From assembly GCA_002373045.1 (NCBI GenBank), contig DFHU01000059.1, forward strand, positions 1-12,429: a DNA stretch of 12,429 nt, given 5' to 3'. This document shows, piece after piece, positions 1-6,390 of this stretch. Made by a program: the position numbers and the translations under genes. Position 1 is the stretch's first letter. Every line of letters starts with the position of its first letter. The DNA is from Pseudoselenomonas ruminantium (lineage in GTDB: Bacteria > Bacillota > Negativicutes > Selenomonadales > Selenomonadaceae). Below the pieces are notes generated by a model that made no database searches, was not told the origin of the DNA, and saw only the letters and a list, made by a program, of their open reading frames with translations.

Positions 1-68
1 CTTAGACAACAAGGTGGATAGGAACGGTAGCTATCCGTTTCCAACCCATAATTCTATTGTAGGAGGGA

Positions 69-296
69 ATGACACAAAGTATGTCCCGTGTAGCCCACTG
101 CATTGACAACGGGCCTATGGAAGGATTCTGGGGCATCCTTAAGCGGGAGATGTACTACGGCAGACGTTTTACCAGCAAGTGTGAACTTATGCGTTCGATT
201 GAAGCATACATTCATTATTACAACCACAAGCGTGTGCAACGTAACCTTGGTATCTTAACACCGATAGAGAAACACACCTTGTATTTAGCCGCATAA
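69..296 (+). pseudogene. IS3-family transposase (OrfB) C-terminal fragment
   Basis: The 75-residue product matches the C-terminal end of the IS3-family DDE integrase core. It has the typical MTQSMSR start of the conserved block, then DNGPMEGFWGILKRE, which carries the third catalytic acidic residue (the Glu of PMEGFW), then an IEAYIHYYNHKRVQ block and a P-I-E-K-H type tail. Intact OrfB proteins are about 270-300 residues, so roughly three quarters are missing. Upstream in the same frame there is a TAG at 60-62 directly before GAG-GGA-ATG, and another at 3-5. The residues between them (RFQ...LL) only faintly recall the family, so the gene appears broken by stops and probably indels. It is unlikely to be active. 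It could still be a translated fragment, but no good ribosome binding site precedes 69. Confidence 0.8.
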
Positions 297-300
297 AAAA

Positions 301-324
301 GGTCGACAGACAAATCTGTCGACC
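301..324 (+). terminator. Stem-loop after the IS transposase
   Basis: GGTCGACAGA, a 4-nt CAAA loop, then the perfect complement TCTGTCGACC gives a 10-bp stem beginning 4 nt after the transposase stop codon. A T-rich stretch (TTATATTTTTTT, about 334-345) follows only after a 9-nt gap, so termination is plausible but not canonical. The hairpin probably belongs to the IS. Confidence 0.5.
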
Positions 325-344
325 AAAGAAATCTTATATTTTTT

Positions 345-372
345 TATTGTCCTCTTGACGGGGAGCAGTTCA
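345..372 (+). repeat. Probable IS3-family right terminal inverted repeat
   Basis: The T-run is followed by a segment ending GACGGGGAGCAGTTCA. It looks like the right end of IS3-family elements from Firmicutes, with the terminal CA. The matching left end would read TGAACTGCTCCCCGTC and is not in the window. The call is by resemblance only. Confidence 0.5.
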
Positions 373-489
373 TTGTGCAACAGCCTGTTTTTTATTATTT
401 CAAATCATCTCGCCTTTAGGCTCAATCTCAACACCAGCCCTACAAAGACAGCAGCACCGCACCGTCCAAAAGCCCCCCGGCTTTTCCAG

Positions 490-521
490 AAAAAAGACGG
501 CCAAGTCTCGGACACAGCCGT
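490..521 (-). terminator. Candidate terminator, mainly for leftward transcription
   Basis: ACGGC (497-501) pairs with GCCGT (517-521), and an inner GTC/GAC helix gives a compact loop. Read on the minus strand the stem is followed directly by a T-run (the A's at 490-495). It could stop leftward transcripts that pass the nearer hairpin at 570-606. On the plus strand only four T's follow. Confidence 0.4.
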
Positions 522-569
522 TTTAAGCTCAGCGCAACGTGGAAGTTCTAAATTTCTCATCTAAATACG

Positions 570-608
570 AAAGCCACCTGAGAAAATTTCGTCTTCAGGG
601 GGCTTTTG
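570..608 (-). terminator. Hairpin downstream of the nuclease gene, possibly bidirectional
   Basis: AAAGCC (570-575) pairs with GGCTTT (601-606) and CCTGA (577-581) with TCAGG (595-599), with one A.G mismatch between them and a 13-nt loop. It begins about 40 nt beyond the nuclease stop codon (646-648). The T-tracts are short on both strands, so termination in either direction is plausible but not strong. Confidence 0.5.
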
Positions 609-645
609 TTAATGGGTTCTTAATTTGTTCCACATCTGTGAAATA

Positions 646-1575
646 TTACAATCTTATGTCATGAGCTATTTCTTCAATTTCTTCACGGGTTAAGTCAACC
701 AATTCTAAAATTTCATCAATAGATTTGTTTTTGGCTAACATGCGCTTAGCTGTGCGGCGGTCAGCGTTCTTCTCTCCTTCAACTCGGCCTTCAGCCAGGC
801 CTTCAGCCCGGCCTGCATCAATCCAGGCATCTTTATCGGACTCATAGTCCATGATAGCCATTTCGCGATTCAAATAGTTAAGGCGCTCTTGTTTATTTTG
901 CATAAATACAGCGGCTGCGTCCAGCGCTGTCTGAATAGCAGCTTCATTCATAGCCAGTTCCTCCATTTCTTTTAGTTCTAATTTGTTGGAGAAGTAAGCC
1001 AGCCAGCGTTCTACGCTGGTCATATCGCTGACGGGCTTTTTCTGAAATTTGGGGACTTCGAGGAAATGCAGTTCCATGTCCTCATTTAAGCGGCGGCCGG
1101 TTTCGATGTTGTAGATGCTGTACATGGAGTGCGCCGGCTGCCCGGGGAAAATGGTGTAACGCAGAATGTTGATGGTGATGGACGGTTTCAGATTTTGATA
1201 CTTTCCACCTTTTGCAAGGTTCATCAGGTACATCTGCGACCAATAGTAGAGCGTGCGGCGCTCCATGTTCTTTTTGTCCACAATCTGGATTTCCACATCA
1301 ATCTGCGTGCCACCTTCGGTAATACAGAAAATGTCCAAGCGAGTGAGTTTGTCATCCTCATAGAGGGGAACAATCTCGCTGTTTTGGAATTGAATGTCCT
1401 TTATGGCCTTGGCTCCGTGACGGTCAAGAACGGCATTGAGAAAGTCAATGGTGACATGCTTGCGTTCCTCTTTGCCAAAGATGAATTTGAACAGGATATC
1501 GTTCATGGGATTGTATTTCTTGTTGGCTATATCGTTTTCGATAGCCTGTCGTAAAAGGCTTTTTGGGTATGTCAT
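646..1575 (-). CDS. Rpn family / PD-(D/E)XK nuclease-family transposase-like protein
   Basis: The 309-residue product belongs to the Rpn (recombination-promoting nuclease, YhgA-like) group of PD-(D/E)XK proteins. The N-terminus has the family-typical NDILFKFIFG block (about 25-34). D81 in RLDIF and E95-x-Q97 in DVEIQ fit the catalytic D...ExQ/K core, and a YYWSQMY block follows. The C-terminal part is charged with AEG/EG repeats (about 256-268), then a helical tail typical of these proteins. The ATG at 1573-1575 is preceded on the minus strand by AAAGGAG with a 9-nt spacer, which supports this start. The gene stands alone and is divergent from the symporter gene, with an IS remnant about 270 bp beyond its 3' end. 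Family members nick or cut DNA and stimulate recA-independent recombination; they are typically multicopy and variable. The biological role here is not shown by context. Confidence 0.88.
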   Translation of the reverse strand: MTYPKSLLRQAIENDIANKKYNPMNDILFKFIFGKEERKHVTIDFLNAVLDRHGAKAIKDIQFQNSEIVPLYEDDKLTRLDIFCITEGGTQIDVEIQIVDKKNMERRTLYYWSQMYLMNLAKGGKYQNLKPSITINILRYTIFPGQPAHSMYSIYNIETGRRLNEDMELHFLEVPKFQKKPVSDMTSVERWLAYFSNKLELKEMEELAMNEAAIQTALDAAAVFMQNKQERLNYLNREMAIMDYESDKDAWIDAGRAEGLAEGRVEGEKNADRRTAKRMLAKNKSIDEILELVDLTREEIEEIAHDIRL

Positions 1576-1605
1576 GCGTGAATACTCCTTTGATGTTCTA
1601 ATTGG

Positions 1606-1611
1606 ATTATA
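1606..1611 (-). promoter_or_regulatory. -10 element for the Rpn nuclease gene
   Basis: A perfect TATAAT on the minus strand lies about 30 nt upstream of the ATG at 1575. I see no good -35 hexamer at 16-18 bp (TTGCTG occurs at 20 bp), so the promoter may be weak or activator-dependent. Confidence 0.45.
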
Positions 1612-1704
1612 CCATGAAACGGGAAAATTTTCAGCAAATTTAAATCTACCTCATCATATGCTGATTCCTTCATTAAGTATACATGTACACATAACCTCAG
1701 CTTA

Positions 1705-1733
1705 TGGACTCTTTTTTCAAAAATACGTATAAT
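1705..1733 (+). promoter_or_regulatory. Promoter of the symporter gene
   Basis: TGGACT (1705-1710), a 17-bp spacer and a perfect TATAAT (1728-1733) form a good sigma-70/sigma-A type promoter about 50 nt before the ATG at 1784. The -35 matches TTGACA at four of six positions. Confidence 0.6.
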
Positions 1734-1783
1734 AAAGACAGATGGAAGCGCATTAATTGTATATTTGTAAAGGGAGTGATAGT

Positions 1784-3007
1784 ATGAATCTTTCCATCAA
1801 AATCTTTATCGCTCTGGTTCTTTCCGTGGTGGTTGGTCTCATCGCAGGCGAATCATCTCTGCCGTTTATCAACTGGTGGATTGCTCCGATTGGTACCATG
1901 TTCATCAATCTGATTAAGATGATGATTGTGCCGGTGGTGTTCTTCTCGCTGGTGGTTGGTATGACCAGTCTGGGGGATACCAAGAAATTGGGCCGCATTG
2001 GTGCCAAGACCGTAGTGTTGTATCTGGTAACAACGGCAGTGGCTATTTTGATTGGTTTTGGTATAGCTGGTATTGTCAGCCCGGGGACAGGACTTTCTCT
2101 CACCAGTGATGCCGCAGTAAAGGTTAAAGAAGCTCCGGGCCTTATGCAGGTGCTGGTGGCTATGATTCCGGCTAACCCCATTGATGCGATGGCGAAAGCG
2201 CAGATTCTGCCGGTTATCGTATTCTCGCTCTTCGTGGGCATTGGGATTGTCCATGTGGGCGGCGAACGGGCACAGCTACTCATGAAGTTCTTTGATGCTG
2301 CTGCTGAAGTTTCCTACAAGATTATCGGCATCGTGATGCAGTTTGCACCGATTGGTGTATTTGCTCTGCTCCTGCCGGTAGTAGCGAAAAATGGCCCGGC
2401 AGTTCTCCTGCCGCTGATGTCCGTTATCGGCTGTGTAGCTGTTGGCTGCGTGATTCATGCTATTGTGGTTTACTCCTCGCTGGCCCGTGTTTGGGGCGGC
2501 CATACGCCGATGGAATTCTTCCGTGGCATGAGTGAAGCCATGATGATTGCTTTCACCACTTGCTCCAGTGCAGCAGCGCTGCCGATTAACATGAAGAACT
2601 GTCAGGAAAAACTGGGGGTATCCCGTGAAGTATCCTCCTTCGTACTGCCTTTGGGCGCTACGATTAACATGGATGGTACGGCTCTTTACATGGGCGTATG
2701 TTCGCTCTTTATCGCGAATGTGTTCGGCATTGATTTGACCATGGGCCAGATGCTCATGATTATCCTGACGGGTACATTGGCTTCCATCGGTACCGCAGGT
2801 GTTCCGGGCGCTGGTCTTATCATGCTGGCCATGGTACTGCAGACGGCAGGCCTGCCGCTTGAAGGTCTGGCTCTCGTAGCGGGTATTGACCGCGTGCTCG
2901 ATATGTTCCGTACCTGCCTGAATATCACGGGTGATGGTGCTGTTACCATTGTGATGGATCAGGAAGAAAAGAAATATGATAGTGGTGTGGCTGGGGCTGA
3001 AGCATAA
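1784..3007 (+). CDS. Acidic amino acid/dicarboxylate:cation symporter (DAACS, SLC1 family)
   Basis: The 407-residue product is an inner-membrane secondary transporter of the DAACS family (GltP/GltT/DctA). Visible signatures are the serine-rich re-entrant loop TCSSAAALP (259-267), the cation-site motif NMDGT (295-299) and the TM8 block D373-x-x-R376-x-x-x-N380-x-x-x-D384. In the archaeal homologue GltPh the equivalent residues are D394, R397, N401 and D405. The arginine binds the side-chain carboxylate of the substrate, so aspartate/glutamate is favoured over C4-dicarboxylates or neutral amino acids (inference). Length is normal for prokaryotic members. I chose the ATG at 1784 over the in-frame TTG at 1757 because AGGGAG (1771-1776) lies 7 nt upstream. 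It is monocistronic with its own promoter. Two hairpin repeats follow from 15 nt after the stop, and no U-tract terminator is seen. Confidence 0.93.
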   Translation: MNLSIKIFIALVLSVVVGLIAGESSLPFINWWIAPIGTMFINLIKMMIVPVVFFSLVVGMTSLGDTKKLGRIGAKTVVLYLVTTAVAILIGFGIAGIVSPGTGLSLTSDAAVKVKEAPGLMQVLVAMIPANPIDAMAKAQILPVIVFSLFVGIGIVHVGGERAQLLMKFFDAAAEVSYKIIGIVMQFAPIGVFALLLPVVAKNGPAVLLPLMSVIGCVAVGCVIHAIVVYSSLARVWGGHTPMEFFRGMSEAMMIAFTTCSSAAALPINMKNCQEKLGVSREVSSFVLPLGATINMDGTALYMGVCSLFIANVFGIDLTMGQMLMIILTGTLASIGTAGVPGAGLIMLAMVLQTAGLPLEGLALVAGIDRVLDMFRTCLNITGDGAVTIVMDQEEKKYDSGVAGAEA

Positions 3008-3022
3008 GCTTACATCGCATTA

Positions 3023-3113
3023 CTAAGGCGCCCGGTGGCTGATAATACTTTTCCTTCGCCATAGACAAGCTTGTCAAAAGCTGCGGAAAAGCATTATCAG
3101 CCACCGGGCTTAG
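3023..3113 (+). repeat. Hairpin repeat element A
   Basis: First complete copy of a roughly 91-nt hairpin family. CTAAG (3023-3027) pairs with CTTAG (3109-3113). A GCG bulge follows on the 5' arm, then a 16-bp arm (CCCGGTGGCTGATAAT with its complement), one A3047.C3092 mismatch, and CTTTTCC/GGAAAAG. The inner loop is TTCGCCATA, the palindrome GACAAGCTTGTC (3064-3075, with a HindIII site), then AAAAGCTGC. TTACAT (3010-3015) lies 8 nt before TAAGG. It starts 15 nt after the symporter stop. No U-tract follows. Confidence 0.9.
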
Positions 3114-3134
3114 TGTGTGCATTACATAGAGGCG

Positions 3135-3225
3135 TTAAGGCGCCGAGTGGGCTGATAATATTTTCCTTCGCCATAGACAGGCTTGTCAAAAGCTGCGGAA
3201 AACATCATCAGCCCACTCGGCTTCA
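3135..3225 (+). repeat. Hairpin repeat element B
   Basis: Second copy, directly after A at a 112-nt period. The arms differ from A (CCGAGTGGGCTGAT and its complement) but remain paired, with A.C mismatches at 3157/3206 and 3160/3203. The GCG bulge after AAG is kept. The loop is the same as in A except that the centre reads GACAGGCTTGTC. TTACAT (3122-3127) is again 8 nt before TAAGG. Confidence 0.9.
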
Positions 3226-3275
3226 TGCGTACATTTAGCAATACTTTTTGGCTGGTGAAGGTAAAAGTGCTAAAA

Positions 3276-3369
3276 CTAAGGAGGGCAGGGGCGGCAATGG
3301 CTTTCGGCAGCGTTTGACAAGCTTGTCTAAGCAGACGAAAGTTATTGCCGCCCCTGCCCTCCGCCTTGT
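3276..3369 (-). repeat. Hairpin repeat element C, inverted
   Basis: Third copy, in the opposite orientation and facing the 3' end of the leftward DUF4127 gene 20 nt away. An 18-bp purine-rich arm (GAGGGCAGGGGCGGCAAT with its complement) is followed by two G.T wobbles (3299/3343, 3300/3342) and CTTTCG/CGAAAG. The loop (GCAGCGTTT, GACAAGCTTGTC, TAAGCAGA) is the diverged reverse complement of the A/B loop. On the minus strand it begins AAGGCG and ends CCTTAG, like A and B. TTACAT is absent here. Confidence 0.82.
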
Positions 3370-3388
3370 TATATCGAATCCATCGAAC

Positions 3389-5059
3389 TTATTGCTCTAC
3401 AATATAGGGCATGCTCTCAAGATATATCTCAAAGGTGCGGGGCCAGGGGTAGCTTAGTTCAACGGTCAGGTCATTGACAGATAGCGTGAAATCGCCTTGG
3501 GGAGTGTGGATGCGGGCTGGGGTTCTGACGGCTTTGGTGTGTTTGTAGGCAGCCAGATGTTTTTGCATACTTTCCTGCAGCATATGGTTGGCCCAGCGCC
3601 AGTTGTGTTCGAGATCTAAGTCGGCGGTATTTTGGTAGCCGGCTTTTTTGAGGGTGTGATTGATGGTGTCGATGTCTTCTTTTAGATAGAAGTAATCTTC
3701 CAAGATACGGTTGTGCAGGAATTTGATATTGCTGGCGGCAATGCTCAGGGCTTCTTCGCGGCTCTGGGCTGTTTGCTGCGCGCTGGTGTAGAGGCTGGCA
3801 GAGGCTATGGCGGTGCCGATGGCATTGCTGGCCGTGTTCCAGCCGGCGTAGGCGGTGAGGGCGTTTAGGGGATAATCGCTGTCCAGCAGCAGGGAAAGTA
3901 AGGTTTCCTGTGCGGTAAAGTGTTTGGACAGGTCAACGAGGGCGATATTTTTGCCCGCAGCAGTTAATTGTTTTAATTCCTGCACATTGACACTGCGGCG
4001 GCTGGTGGTATCTTTTTCATAGTCATTGGCGGAAAGATAGAGGATATAGTCGGCGTCGTCTATATTATCCGTTTCCTTTCCGCCAATCAGGGCGATTTTT
4101 TCACGGGCGGTTTCCTGATTATCAATGGCCATATAGGGCATAACGGTTTCAGGTGTACTATTATGGTTGTAGGCAAGATAAATTTGCGGGCAAAAGCCTG
4201 TCTGTTCATTTTGGAAGGCGGCCAGCATGGTCAGGGCGATTTCATCAGCGCCGTGGGTCAGGATTACTTTTTCTGCAGGGAGATTTTCGCTGGTGATATA
4301 GTCCTTTAGATGGTTTTTTTCGATATTGGGAATGCTGTATTCTTCACCGTCATCCTGTCCAAGTACCAATTGAGATAAGACACCTTCTTTTACGAGGGCA
4401 ATGAGTTTTTTGTTTAGTTCTTCGTTTTCCTGAAAGTGCGCCAGATATTTTTCCCTGCTTTCCGGGGAGATGGCGCTTTCTAAGCGGGTCAGTTCTTGTT
4501 CATCAATGGAAAGGCCGGCTGCTTGACGGCCTTTCAGGCGGGAGTAGGCGAGTAAATCCTTGCGCTCCTGATAGCCGTCAATGGTATCCTGTGGTGTCTG
4601 GCGGGGCAGAATGGAAAAGGCCAGCAGGGGAACTGCGGGATTAGCGGTATGAAGCTGGTGCAGGAAATTTATTAGTTCTTCCTGCTGAGCAGGTGTGGCT
4701 TCTTTTTCGCGGGCGGCGAGCAAACCGCCGTAGAGCAATTGGTCGATGGAGATTAGTGCGGCATCCTTATGGGGGGTATTTTCCAGCAGCCATTTGCGCA
4801 TTCCTGAGGTATTGCCGGGCGCTGAGTAATAGTCCTGCAACTCAGTGGGGGGCGTCGTGACATTAAAGCCGGCAATAGCGCCGCTGTCGATGACGAACTG
4901 TTTGCAAGGGGGGCGTCCGTCTAAGGGGACAAGCAGGATATTTTTGGTCAGCTGGCGGTTGGGCACAGGCGTGCCGTCAGCAGTATTTTGGGAAAGTCCT
5001 GCGTGCCAAAGTCCACAAAAAAAACATAGCAGCAGGAGCAACGTCATGATTTTCTTCAC
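3389..5059 (-). CDS. Secreted DUF4127 family protein
   Basis: The 556-residue product fits the DUF4127 family. After an N-terminal hydrophobic segment (residues 4-22, uncleaved or SPI-type; the Cys residues lack a lipobox) comes the family hallmark ILLVPLDGRPPCKQ (about 41-54), then YGGLLAARE, ILPRQTP and a GADEIAL block. The biochemical function is unknown. The fold and conserved acidic/His residues have led others to suspect a hydrolase, but nothing here proves it. I chose the GTG at 5057-5059 because AAGGAG (minus strand, 5066-5071) lies 6 nt upstream; an in-frame TTG at 5077 would overlap that site. The start gives MKKIMTLLLLL, a good export signal. It is monocistronic, divergent from rsmD and convergent with the symporter. 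Its 3' end abuts inverted repeat C. Confidence 0.82.
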   Translation of the reverse strand: MKKIMTLLLLLCFFCGLWHAGLSQNTADGTPVPNRQLTKNILLVPLDGRPPCKQFVIDSGAIAGFNVTTPPTELQDYYSAPGNTSGMRKWLLENTPHKDAALISIDQLLYGGLLAAREKEATPAQQEELINFLHQLHTANPAVPLLAFSILPRQTPQDTIDGYQERKDLLAYSRLKGRQAAGLSIDEQELTRLESAISPESREKYLAHFQENEELNKKLIALVKEGVLSQLVLGQDDGEEYSIPNIEKNHLKDYITSENLPAEKVILTHGADEIALTMLAAFQNEQTGFCPQIYLAYNHNSTPETVMPYMAIDNQETAREKIALIGGKETDNIDDADYILYLSANDYEKDTTSRRSVNVQELKQLTAAGKNIALVDLSKHFTAQETLLSLLLDSDYPLNALTAYAGWNTASNAIGTAIASASLYTSAQQTAQSREEALSIAASNIKFLHNRILEDYFYLKEDIDTINHTLKKAGYQNTADLDLEHNWRWANHMLQESMQKHLAAYKHTKAVRTPARIHTPQGDFTLSVNDLTVELSYPWPRTFEIYLESMPYIVEQ

Positions 5060-5089
5060 AGTAAACTCCTTGGTCAAAATGATGATTCA

Positions 5090-5095
5090 AGTATA
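5090..5095 (-). promoter_or_regulatory. Possible -10 element for the DUF4127 gene
   Basis: TATACT on the minus strand lies about 30 nt upstream of the GTG start. No convincing -35 is visible at 16-18 bp. Confidence 0.3.
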
Positions 5096-5190
5096 GCACA
5101 TTAATCCTCTTTACTGTGGAGCTTTTACTATAAAATCGTAGTTAATCAAGCCGATAGGCGCAAAATGTCTTAGATTTCGTGTAAGGGGGG

Positions 5191-5216
5191 GATGAAAAAT
5201 TGTGAGATTTTTCATC
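5191..5216. promoter_or_regulatory. Perfect 10-bp inverted repeat between divergent genes
   Basis: GATGAAAAAT, a 6-nt TGTGAG loop and ATTTTTCATC form a perfect inverted repeat in the DUF4127/rsmD divergent intergenic region. It may be a regulator site or a small hairpin. It is not followed by a T-run that would make it an obvious terminator. Confidence 0.4.
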
Positions 5217-5241
5217 TGGCTTTCCGAGTAATTTAGCGGAT

Positions 5242-5275
5242 AATAGTTCACTATTTTACGAAAATATGCTAAAAT
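5242..5275 (+). promoter_or_regulatory. rsmD operon promoter with overlapping palindrome
   Basis: TTCACT (5247-5252), a 17-bp spacer and TAAAAT (5270-5275) form a plausible promoter about 32 nt before the rsmD start. The -35 lies within the palindrome AATAGT-TC-ACTATT (5242-5255), which could be an operator. The operator idea is inference. Confidence 0.5.
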
Positions 5276-5306
5276 AATAGTGTTTCTGTATTAGGGAGTG
5301 AGAGAT

Positions 5307-5891
5307 TTGCGCATAATTACCGGTTCGGCGCGGGGGTGCCGCTTGAAAACGCCCAAAGGGGCAGATGTGACGCGCCCAACGGCGGACAGGGTGAAGGAGT
5401 CGCTGTTTAATATCTTAGGCCAAATGGTTGTTGGGCGGAAGGTTTTGGACATCTTTGCCGGCACAGGCAATTTGGGGCTTGAGGCGCTGTCTCGCGGAGC
5501 AGAGTCGGCTCTCTTTGTGGATAAAGCGACGGCAAAGCTCATTGCAGAAAATTTACAGCTTACCCGGTTGCAGGAAAAGGGCAAAGTTTGCAGCAGCGAT
5601 GTATTTGCCGAACTTTCCCGGCAGGCGGCAGGCAAGGCGGAGTTCTCCTTGATTTTCTGTGACCCGCCTTATCATAAGGGGTTATGGCAGCAGGCTCTAA
5701 AACAGATTGATGCTTCGGAGGGCCTGATGGCGGAAAATGGCATTCTGGTTGTGGAGCATGGCGCGGAGGAAAATGAAATTCCAGAGCTTTCGCGTTTGCA
5801 GCTGGTTCATAATCGCCGTTATGGCCACACGACGCAGCTTAGTTTTTTCCAGTGGCGTGCCTACGTGGAAGCAGAGGAGGAAGAAGCATGA
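5307..5891 (+). CDS. rsmD: 16S rRNA (guanine966-N2)-methyltransferase RsmD
   Basis: The 194-residue product is the SAM-dependent methyltransferase that modifies G966 of 16S rRNA on the small subunit. It starts with the family-typical MRIITGSARG. SAM motif I is DIFAGTGNLGLEALSRG (D48 onward), and the catalytic (D/N)PPY motif is DPPY at 119-122. Length is normal for the family. I chose the TTG at 5307 over the GTG at 5298 because it gives the conserved MRI start and AGGGAG (5293-5298) sits 8 nt upstream; the GTG overlaps that site. The stop overlaps the coaD start (ATGA), so the two genes are translationally coupled. rsmD-coaD pairing is common in Firmicutes. Confidence 0.94.
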   Translation: MRIITGSARGCRLKTPKGADVTRPTADRVKESLFNILGQMVVGRKVLDIFAGTGNLGLEALSRGAESALFVDKATAKLIAENLQLTRLQEKGKVCSSDVFAELSRQAAGKAEFSLIFCDPPYHKGLWQQALKQIDASEGLMAENGILVVEHGAEENEIPELSRLQLVHNRRYGHTTQLSFFQWRAYVEAEEEEA

Positions 5892-6385
5892 GGCGGGCAG
5901 TGTGTTCGGGCAGTTTTGACCCGGTGACGCTGGGACATGTGGACGTTTTTGAGCGGGCCAGCCGCATGTTTGATGAACTCATCATCTGTGTGTTCCGCAA
6001 TATTGAAAAGCAGGGCTTTTTTTCTGTCGATGAGCGGGTAAGGCTCATTGAAGAAGCTGTGGCCCATTTACCCAATGTTCGGGTAATGGCGTTTTCGAGT
6101 CTGATTACCGATTTTATGGCACAGCAGGAGGCCAAAATCATCGTGCGGGGTGTGCGTTCGGTGAAGGATTTGGAATATGAAGAAAATGAAGCTTATATGA
6201 TTAAGCACTTGAATCCTGAAATTGATACCGTGTTTTTATTAACCCGCCCGGATTTATCCTATGTAAGTTCATCCGGTGTACGCGAGGTATTCCGTTTTGG
6301 GGGCAGTGTAAGTGGATTGGTGCCTGCCTGTGTAGAACAGGCAATGAAAAATAAAATGAGCAGTACAGATAGGGAAAGGATGTAG
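5888..6385 (+). CDS. coaD: Phosphopantetheine adenylyltransferase CoaD
   Basis: The 165-residue cytoplasmic enzyme transfers AMP from ATP to 4'-phosphopantetheine, giving dephospho-CoA, the penultimate step of CoA synthesis. The nucleotidyltransferase signature GSFDPVTLGH (8-17, with the T/HxGH motif TLGH) is intact, as is the C-terminal SSSGVRE block (127-133), equivalent to the ISSTxxR motif. Length is typical (about 160). The ATG at 5888 follows GAGGAGGAAG and overlaps the rsmD stop codon by ATGA; an upstream in-frame GTG (5852) would add 12 unrelated residues. It is the second gene of the rsmD operon, with the coiled-coil gene starting 5 nt after its stop. Confidence 0.96.
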   Translation: MRRAVCSGSFDPVTLGHVDVFERASRMFDELIICVFRNIEKQGFFSVDERVRLIEEAVAHLPNVRVMAFSSLITDFMAQQEAKIIVRGVRSVKDLEYEENEAYMIKHLNPEIDTVFLLTRPDLSYVSSSGVREVFRFGGSVSGLVPACVEQAMKNKMSSTDRERM

Positions 6386-6390
6386 CAAAT

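Larger units (their letters stand above)
1..372 (+). mobile_element. 3' remnant of an IS3-family insertion sequence
   Basis: The element covers the end of an IS3-family transposase frame (69-296), a perfect stem-loop just after its stop, and a probable right terminal repeat ending in the family-typical CA dinucleotide around position 372 (CTTGACGGGGAGCAGTTCA at 354-372). The left end lies outside the window, so target-site duplication cannot be checked. The upstream 60 bases do not give an intact transposase frame, so the copy looks dead or rearranged. The right-end call rests on recalled resemblance to IS3-family termini, not on an alignment. Confidence 0.65.
373..645. other. Gene-poor intergenic stretch with small hairpins
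   Basis: Between the IS end and the nuclease gene I find no frame with a ribosome binding site or recognisable product. It contains a nested hairpin (CCGTC 462-466 with GACGG 496-500, enclosing AAAAGCC 468-474 and GGCTTTT 479-485 with a CCCC loop) and the two terminator-like structures listed separately. A leftward reading of about 50 codons (from 562) exists but has no ribosome binding site. Confidence 0.5.

Noticed and set aside
411..563. Leftward frame of about 50 codons with a short hydrophobic segment
   Set aside because: There is no ribosome binding site before its ATG, it crosses two hairpins, and the composition looks like noise.
355..564. Rightward frame of 69 codons over the IS right end and the gene-poor stretch
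   Set aside because: It starts with a non-ATG codon inside the probable IS end, has no ribosome binding site, crosses a terminator-like hairpin and resembles no family.
1129..1732. Rightward frames antisense to the Rpn nuclease gene
   Set aside because: They are shadows of the leftward coding sequence, which has family motifs and a good ribosome binding site.
3023..3225. Ordinary Rho-independent terminators
   Set aside because: The stems are far longer than usual, the loop is conserved, and no U-tract follows, unlike the clear terminators at 6980 and 10022. A termination role is still possible and is raised as a finding.
3023..3369. CRISPR array or integron attC sites
   Set aside because: The copies are not short direct repeats with unique spacers. 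Unlike attC sites, the inner loop is conserved and the outer arms vary, and the attC R'/R'' core sites are not seen. The strand-specific folding is only a superficial similarity.
3248..3457. Rightward frame of 69 codons through hairpin element C
   Set aside because: It starts with TTG, has no ribosome binding site, is explained by the repeat arms and overlaps the end of the DUF4127 gene. The reading frame is not kept in the similar arm at 12405.
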